This document shows, piece by piece, positions 6,747-11,766 of a stretch of DNA of 11,766 nt (position 1 is its first letter; the number at the start of each line of letters is the position of its first letter). Both the position numbers and the translations under genes were made by a program. The stretch is from Deltaproteobacteria bacterium RIFCSPLOWO2_12_FULL_60_16 (GTDB lineage Bacteria; Desulfobacterota; Binatia; UBA9968): assembly GCA_001798565.1 (NCBI GenBank), contig MGSR01000113.1, forward strand, positions 1 through 11,766. The letters run 5' to 3'. The notes under the pieces were generated by a model that saw nothing but the letters and a program-made list of their open reading frames with translations, was not told the origin of the DNA and ran no database searches.

Positions 6747-7640
6747 ATGCTCCCCGCCCCCTTTACCGCAGATTTTATCAGCCGCCTGGAGGCCCTGAGG
6801 CTCAAAACGCGCAAGCAGTTTTTGGGCAGCCGGCCGGGGAGCTACTCCTCGCCGCGGCGGGGAACGAGCCTCGAGTTCGCCGATTACCGGAGGTACTCCC
6901 CGGGCGACGACATCCGCTATCTCGACTGGGGGATCTTCGCCCGCAGCGACCGGCTCTACGTCAAACTCTTCCGCGAGGAGGTCGATCTGTTCGCCTATCT
7001 CTTCATCGACGCCAGCGGCTCGATGGGCTTTCCCTCGCCCGCGGCGAAGTTCTCCCGCGCCTGCCACGTGGCCCTCGCCCTCGCCTACGTGGTGCTGGCC
7101 AATCACGACCATGTGAAGCTCCATCTCTTGCAGCAGGGCGGCGCTCCCGTGGCCTCGCCTTTTTACCGCGGCCGCCACCGGATCATGGACTGCATCGACT
7201 TCGTCTCTTCCTCGACTCCGTCAGGGCCGGTCGAGATGGCGCCCGCCTTGGCGGAGCACTTACAGCGGCTGCGCCGTCCGGGCAAGGCGATCTTGCTCTC
7301 CGATTTTCTCATGGCGCCCGCCTCCTATCAGCAGGGGCTCAATCTGCTGCGCGCCCTGAACCTGGATATCTCCGTGATCCAGGTGCTCGCCCGGCCGGAG
7401 CTAAGCCCGCCTTTTCCGCGCGGCGGCCTGGCGCTGGTGGACAGCGAGAGCCGGGCGGAGCTTCAAATCCAATGGGGCGGTGAGCTTCGGAGAGAGTATG
7501 GGGAGAGGCTCGAACGGCATAACCGGGAGCTCAAGAGCTTCTGTCACCAGAGCGGCATCCACTATTCGCTTTTCGTCACCGACGGAGAGTTGGATGAATT
7601 TGTCCTCGAGACTCTGCCGACGATCGGTCTCTTCAAGTAA
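6747..7640 (+). CDS. DUF58 domain protein (MoxR partner, vWA-like)
   Basis: A 297-residue cytoplasmic protein of the DUF58 family, the usual neighbour of MoxR ATPases (the MxaS position in methanol dehydrogenase operons). The signature block spans 39-80: GTSLEFADYRRYSPGDDIRY (39-58), then LDWGIFARSDRLYVKLF. A vWA-like fold follows, with a complete metal-site motif DASGSM (88-93) and an LLSDFL strand (183-188) with Asp186. No signal peptide or membrane helix is present, unlike many DUF58 proteins that carry two N-terminal helices. The ATG at 6747 follows an in-frame TGA by one codon, so it is the earliest possible start, yet no clear Shine-Dalgarno is seen. It ends five bases before the BatA-like gene, so translation of the two is likely coupled. 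DUF58 proteins are thought to act as adaptors of MoxR; the exact activity is unknown. Confidence 0.92.
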   Translation: MLPAPFTADFISRLEALRLKTRKQFLGSRPGSYSSPRRGTSLEFADYRRYSPGDDIRYLDWGIFARSDRLYVKLFREEVDLFAYLFIDASGSMGFPSPAAKFSRACHVALALAYVVLANHDHVKLHLLQQGGAPVASPFYRGRHRIMDCIDFVSSSTPSGPVEMAPALAEHLQRLRRPGKAILLSDFLMAPASYQQGLNLLRALNLDISVIQVLARPELSPPFPRGGLALVDSESRAELQIQWGGELRREYGERLERHNRELKSFCHQSGIHYSLFVTDGELDEFVLETLPTIGLFK

Positions 7641-7645
7641 TCCCT

Positions 7646-9421
7646 ATGGAGTTTTTAAATCCGACGGCGCTCTTTGGTATTTTTCTCCTGCCGCTCCTCC
7701 TGGTTCCCTACCTTGTCAGGAGAGCGCCGCGCCGCCTGGTCTTTTCCAGCCTGCTCTTCCTGCGCGAGCTTGCCGCGCGCTCGTTGGGGCGACCCTGGGG
7801 GAAGCCCCATCTGCCGCCGATTTTCTTCCTGCAGCTCCTCTTGCTGCTCCTATTGATATTGGCGCTGGGAGAGCCGGTCCTTTCCATTCGGCCGTTAAGG
7901 ATAGCTATTGTGCTGGACAACTCCGCCAGCATGCAGGCCCTCGAGGAAGAAAAAAGCCGCTTTGAGCTGGCCCGGGAGCGGGCGCGCGATCTCCTCAGGG
8001 GATTGTCGGCGAACGCCCGGGTGGATCTCTATCTCACGGTGCCGGCGCTGGCGCAGATCGGCGACAAAGGGCTCGCGCCGGGCGCGGCCCCGGCGTTGAT
8101 GGGCACGCTGGCGCCTTATGATCTCGGCGATCGGATGGTTGATTACGGCGAGGAGCTTTCCCGCCTGGTGCAGGAAAAGGGCTACGAGCGGCTCTTCTTC
8201 TTCACCGATCATCCGGGCCGCGGCGGCGGCGCGATTCGGCTCGTTACCATAGGGCGCCCCAGGGATAACCTCGCCGTCACTTCGTTTCGCATCGCGCGCC
8301 TCTCATTCGCCTCGAAGCAGCAGGAGGCGAGGATCGAGGTCACGAGCTTCTCCGCGAAAGAAGAGAAGGTCAAGGTAACATTAAAAGGGGGCGGCAGGAT
8401 TCTCGCCAGCCGGGCGCTGACGGTGGGGGCGCGAAAGAGCGTCGCGACATCTTTCCAGGACTTCCCCGCATATCCGGCCTACGAGGCCGAGATCGAGGTC
8501 GACGACGCCCTGGCGCTCGACAATCGCCGCTTCGCTGTTGCGCCTCCATCCGGGGCATTGGAGATCCTCGCCATATCTCCCCGCCCGCAGGCGCTTTACA
8601 GCCTCCGTTCCATTCCCGGGCTGAGCTTGCAGGTGATTTCGCCGGAAGCGTATGAGCGGATCGGGAGCGAGGGCCATTCCCTGGAGATATTTCATTTCTC
8701 CGCGCCGTCACTCTTGCCGCGGAAGCATGCGCTCTTTGTCCTTCCCCCCGTCGAAAACCCCCTGGTTGCCGTGGGCAGACCGATCTCCCGGCCCACGATA
8801 TCGGGCTGGCGCGAGCCCCACCCGCTCACGCGCTACGTCAATTTTGCCCTCTTGCGCCCGCCCTACGCGCGCCCTCTTAAACCGCTCTCGTTTGGCGAAT
8901 CGGTAGTCGAGAGCCCGGACGGGGCCGTAGCCGTCGGGCTGGAGCGCCAGGGGTTTCGCTACCTGGCTCTCGGCTTTGACCCCTTCCCCTATCTCGGGCG
9001 GGAGAATCTCCCGATGTCGATCTTTACGCTCAATCTCCTGGAATGGTTCAACGAGGCGCTGCGCGGCCCCGGCGCCGCTACCGGCGAGCCGCTCGATCTA
9101 GGCGCCCGCGCGGGAGAAACTGTGATATCTCCCGGAGGAGAAAAATTGATCGTCGGCGAGAGCGCCGCTCTCTTCTCCCGGACCTTTTTCCAGGGCTTCT
9201 ACGAATTGGCGCGGGGCCAGCGCAAGGAAATCGTCGCCGTGAATCTCCAGGACGCGAAAGAGTCAGACCTGGGCGATCCGGCGCCGATCGAGCTAAAGGG
9301 AGAGCCGGCGGCTTCCGGCAGCGGTTTTTCCCTTTTCGCCTTCTGGCCCTATTTTCTGCTGGCCTCCATCCTGCTGTTATTTCTGGAGTGGTTTTGGGGC
9401 CGGCCGGCGGCGCAGGCGTGA
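7646..9421 (+). CDS. BatA-like membrane protein with vWA domain
   Basis: A 591-residue membrane protein with the N-terminal BatA (aerotolerance regulator) module: MEFLNPTALFGIF (1-13), first helix about 8-24, basic loop RRAPRR (25-30), and a Leu-rich second helix about 57-77. A vWA domain follows (about 83-200) with the metal-site motif DNSASM (91-96) and FFFTDH (184-189) with Asp188. The third metal ligand, normally a Thr before a Leu-containing helix, is not evident (YDLGDRMVDYGEEL instead), so metal binding may be weakened. Residues 200-550 are beta-rich and uncharacterised, and a third helix (about 566-583) sits at the C-terminus. The positive loop predicts that vWA and the beta-rich part face the periplasm. 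The stop codon overlaps the next start (GTGA, 9418-9421), showing tight coupling. It likely joins the neighbouring vWA protein in a complex driven by MoxR; this is inference from the family. Confidence 0.85.
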   Translation: MEFLNPTALFGIFLLPLLLVPYLVRRAPRRLVFSSLLFLRELAARSLGRPWGKPHLPPIFFLQLLLLLLLILALGEPVLSIRPLRIAIVLDNSASMQALEEEKSRFELARERARDLLRGLSANARVDLYLTVPALAQIGDKGLAPGAAPALMGTLAPYDLGDRMVDYGEELSRLVQEKGYERLFFFTDHPGRGGGAIRLVTIGRPRDNLAVTSFRIARLSFASKQQEARIEVTSFSAKEEKVKVTLKGGGRILASRALTVGARKSVATSFQDFPAYPAYEAEIEVDDALALDNRRFAVAPPSGALEILAISPRPQALYSLRSIPGLSLQVISPEAYERIGSEGHSLEIFHFSAPSLLPRKHALFVLPPVENPLVAVGRPISRPTISGWREPHPLTRYVNFALLRPPYARPLKPLSFGESVVESPDGAVAVGLERQGFRYLALGFDPFPYLGRENLPMSIFTLNLLEWFNEALRGPGAATGEPLDLGARAGETVISPGGEKLIVGESAALFSRTFFQGFYELARGQRKEIVAVNLQDAKESDLGDPAPIELKGEPAASGSGFSLFAFWPYFLLASILLLFLEWFWGRPAAQA

Positions 9422-11766
9422 AAGAATTTTTTTCTCACCTCTCGCTCGCTCAGCCGCTGTACCTGCTGCTCCTTTTGCTTGTCCCGTTGCTGTGGCTGCG
9501 GCTCAGCGGGCGCTCTTTGGCCGTGGTCCTGTGGCGCACCGTGGTCCTGGCGCTGCTCGTGCTCGCGCTTGCCGGCCTCGAGCGGCTCGACCGGGCCGGG
9601 CGCCCGCGGGAGCGTATTTTTGCCTTCGATCTCTCGCGCAGCATCCCGCAGCAGATGCGCCATTGGATGGCGCAGCAGGGTCTGACTCCCCAGGCGGGAG
9701 ACCGCGCCTTCGTCTTCGCCGGCGACTTAAGGGAGGTGACAGAGTGGAAACCGTGGCTGCGCGGCGAGCTCTCCGTCGCCCCGGTCATGCCCGAGCAGAC
9801 AAACCTGGAAGGGCTTTTCTCGACGCTGCTGTCCCTGCCGCCGGGGCCGCGCTCGGTTTTCCTTTTCACCGACGGCTGGGAGACTCAGGGCAACGCGGAG
9901 CGGCTGCTCCCTTCTCTGGGATTATCGGGGATGAGGGTCTTTCCTGTGCTGCCCCAGGACCGCCCGGTGGCGGCCAACGTGGCGGTGCGGCGGATCGTTG
10001 CCCCGCACCAGGGCACGAGCGGGGAGGCGATCAGCCTGAAGGTCATGCTGGAGAATCAAAGCGTTCGGGCAGTCGAGGGGAATCTGATGTTGAAGCGCGG
10101 CGGCCGGCTCTTGAAGAGCGAGGCGGTAAAAGTCGAGCCGGGGACTCAGATCTTCAGCTATCAGAGCGCATTGCCCGAAGAGCCGATGGTCTCATTTCAG
10201 GCGGATTTTCAGCCGCGCGATCCCCAATCGGATCGCTTCTCCCAGGACAACCGGGCGGCGGCCTGGGTCGCGGTGCGCACCAAGGCGAAAATTCTCCTCC
10301 TCAACGGCCGCAGCGGCGAGGGGCGGTACCTGGAAGAGATCCTCAAGCGGCGCGGCTTCGAGGTGACCTCGGTCGTTGCGGGCTCGACGCCGCCCGTTCC
10401 CACGGGGTATCACACGGTGGTTTTCAACAACGTGGAGCGGGCGAGATTTTCCGCCGCTTATCTCGCGGCCCTGGAGCGCCATGTCGCCGAGGGGAACGGC
10501 TTCATGATGTTGGGGGCGGAGGGGAGCTTCGCCCCCGGCGGCTACCGGAAGACTCCGGTCGAGAGTCTGCTCCCGGTCGAGCTCAAGGAGTCGAAGAGAG
10601 AAGAAAAAAATCGCGCCGTTGTGCTGGTGATCGACAAGTCGGGCAGCATGCGCGAGGGCAGCCGGCTGCTCTACGCCAAAGAGGCCGCCAAGGCGGTGGC
10701 GGGACAGCTCAAAGATAACGACCTTCTCGGCGTCGTAGGATTTGACGTCGAGCCGTTCGTCGTCTTGCCTTTGAGCCCCCTGGAAAAGATTCGCGGCAGC
10801 GTCTCGGCGCAGATCGATCGTTTGAAGGCGCAGGGTAAGACTTACCTCTATCCGGCGGTCGTGGAGGCGCGACGCCAGCTCGAGCGGCAGAGAACCGGAC
10901 GGAAGCACGTGATCATCCTGAGCGATGGCGAGACCGGCGGCAGCGGCAGCGACTACATAGATCTGGTTGCCGCCATGAGGCGAGAGCAGCAGATAAACGT
11001 TTCCGCGGTGGCGATCGGCGACGAGGCGAACATCCCGCTGCTCAAGAGAATCGCCCAGTACGGCGGGGGTTTTTTCCACCACACCTATGATCCTGCCACG
11101 CTGCCGCAGATCGTCTTGAAGCAGATCCAGGAAAAACCGGAAGAGGGGCCGATGGCGGAAAAAGATTTCACGCCGGCGCCGGTCAGGGGCTCGCAGCTGT
11201 TGGCCGGATTCGCGGAAAAATCATATCCGCCGGTCAAAGGCTACATAGAGACGGAGCTCAAGCGCGGGGCCGCTCTCGATTTGGTCCTCTCGAGAGAGGA
11301 AAAGAGCGCTCCGCTGCTGGCGTCGTGGAATTACGGCAGAGGCAGAGTGGCGGCCTTTACCACGGATCTGCATGGCGGTTGGTCCGGGGAGTGGATTCGC
11401 TGGGCGGCGCTGGAGAGGTTCTGGGCTCATCTGTTCGACTGGCTGCGCCCGCCCGGGGAATCGCTCCCCCCGCATGAAGTGCGGATCAATCTGACGGGCA
11501 GCCGGGTGGTTCTCGACCTCTACCTCTACGCGGACGGTCACGAAGGCAGCCTGTTTCGCTATTCTGTCGGCGGCCAGGGACGGAAGGGCGAAGGGATATT
11601 AACCAGGCTGGCCCCAGGCCATTACCAGAGCGTGCTGCCTATTTCCGCTCCGGGAGACTATCGAATAGCGCTGGTCGAAGAGCGACAAGCGCAGAGGCTT
11701 TCCTACCCGACGGTCGGCTATACGCTTGCCTTTGACCCGAGGGCCGAGAGGGTGCGCGACGAGTTC
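9418..11766 (+). CDS. Large membrane protein with two vWA domains and a glutamine-amidotransferase-like region (3' end missing)
   Basis: At least 783 residues, open at the window edge. It starts with GTG at 9418, overlapping the TGA of the BatA-like gene by three bases. Two N-terminal helices (about 10-26 and 35-52) are followed by a vWA-like domain with FDLSRS (Asp71, Ser73, Ser75), Thr128 and FTDG (Asp152). Next come a beta-rich stretch (about 185-290) and an amidotransferase-like alpha/beta region opening KILLLNGRSGEGRYLEEIL (291-309) and reaching SLLPVEL (383-389). A second, canonical vWA domain follows (about 399-575) with DKSGSM (406-411), Thr475 and LSDGETGG (501-508). Then come segments typical of this protein class: SQLLAGF (592-598), SWNYGRGRVAAFTTDLHGGW (636-655) and a region related to the return half of the amidotransferase-like fold. 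No catalytic Cys for amide hydrolysis is seen. Probable periplasmic, membrane-tethered partner of the BatA-like and MoxR proteins. Confidence 0.85.
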   Translation, partial: MKEFFSHLSLAQPLYLLLLLLVPLLWLRLSGRSLAVVLWRTVVLALLVLALAGLERLDRAGRPRERIFAFDLSRSIPQQMRHWMAQQGLTPQAGDRAFVFAGDLREVTEWKPWLRGELSVAPVMPEQTNLEGLFSTLLSLPPGPRSVFLFTDGWETQGNAERLLPSLGLSGMRVFPVLPQDRPVAANVAVRRIVAPHQGTSGEAISLKVMLENQSVRAVEGNLMLKRGGRLLKSEAVKVEPGTQIFSYQSALPEEPMVSFQADFQPRDPQSDRFSQDNRAAAWVAVRTKAKILLLNGRSGEGRYLEEILKRRGFEVTSVVAGSTPPVPTGYHTVVFNNVERARFSAAYLAALERHVAEGNGFMMLGAEGSFAPGGYRKTPVESLLPVELKESKREEKNRAVVLVIDKSGSMREGSRLLYAKEAAKAVAGQLKDNDLLGVVGFDVEPFVVLPLSPLEKIRGSVSAQIDRLKAQGKTYLYPAVVEARRQLERQRTGRKHVIILSDGETGGSGSDYIDLVAAMRREQQINVSAVAIGDEANIPLLKRIAQYGGGFFHHTYDPATLPQIVLKQIQEKPEEGPMAEKDFTPAPVRGSQLLAGFAEKSYPPVKGYIETELKRGAALDLVLSREEKSAPLLASWNYGRGRVAAFTTDLHGGWSGEWIRWAALERFWAHLFDWLRPPGESLPPHEVRINLTGSRVVLDLYLYADGHEGSLFRYSVGGQGRKGEGILTRLAPGHYQSVLPISAPGDYRIALVEERQAQRLSYPTVGYTLAFDPRAERVRDEF

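Noticed and set aside
9492..10718. 408-residue open frame on the plus strand in another frame
   Set aside because: It overlaps the vWA/amidotransferase-like gene, whose own frame is open from 9418 to the window end and carries all the domain motifs. The other frame is rich in Arg, Gly, Ala and Pro with no domain signal.

Overview
The window is about 11.8 kb of GC-rich (roughly 60% by eye), gene-dense DNA from a Gram-negative-type bacterium. The gene style (MltG, periplasmic PQQ-type sugar dehydrogenase, MoxR/DUF58/BatA-like operon, GTG and TTG starts) fits a deltaproteobacterial or other soil/subsurface lineage, but no marker gene here fixes the taxon. I see no tRNA, rRNA, CRISPR, insertion sequence or phage gene, and no gene-free stretch over 300 bases.

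Left part, minus strand (31-1444): a small two-gene unit. The upstream gene encodes a stand-alone protein that looks like only the C-terminal allosteric (LeuA dimer) domain of citramalate/isopropylmalate synthase. The downstream gene encodes an exported or membrane-anchored alpha/beta hydrolase. A 144-bp divergent intergenic region (1445-1588) separates this unit from everything to the right and holds a good TATAAT box for the minus-strand pair.

Right part, plus strand (1589 to the end): eight genes in the same direction with gaps of 60 bp or less. An uncharacterised 189-residue protein and the septal endolytic transglycosylase MltG come first. Then comes a MoxR-type locus: a three-TM membrane protein with a long charged low-complexity tail, a MoxR AAA+ ATPase, a PQQ-dependent sugar dehydrogenase (GSDH family), a DUF58 protein, a BatA-like protein with one vWA domain, and a large protein with two vWA domains plus a glutamine-amidotransferase-like region. 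The last gene runs off the right edge still open.

How they may work together: MoxR ATPases, DUF58 proteins and membrane-anchored vWA proteins are established partners in chaperone-like systems. In methylotroph mxa/mox operons such a set matures the PQQ- and calcium-dependent methanol dehydrogenase. Here a different PQQ/calcium-type enzyme lies between the MoxR and DUF58 genes. Predicted topology puts the MoxR and DUF58 proteins in the cytoplasm and the vWA modules and sugar dehydrogenase in the periplasm. My inference, and the most interesting idea in the window, is that the dehydrogenase is a client of this MoxR/vWA machine.
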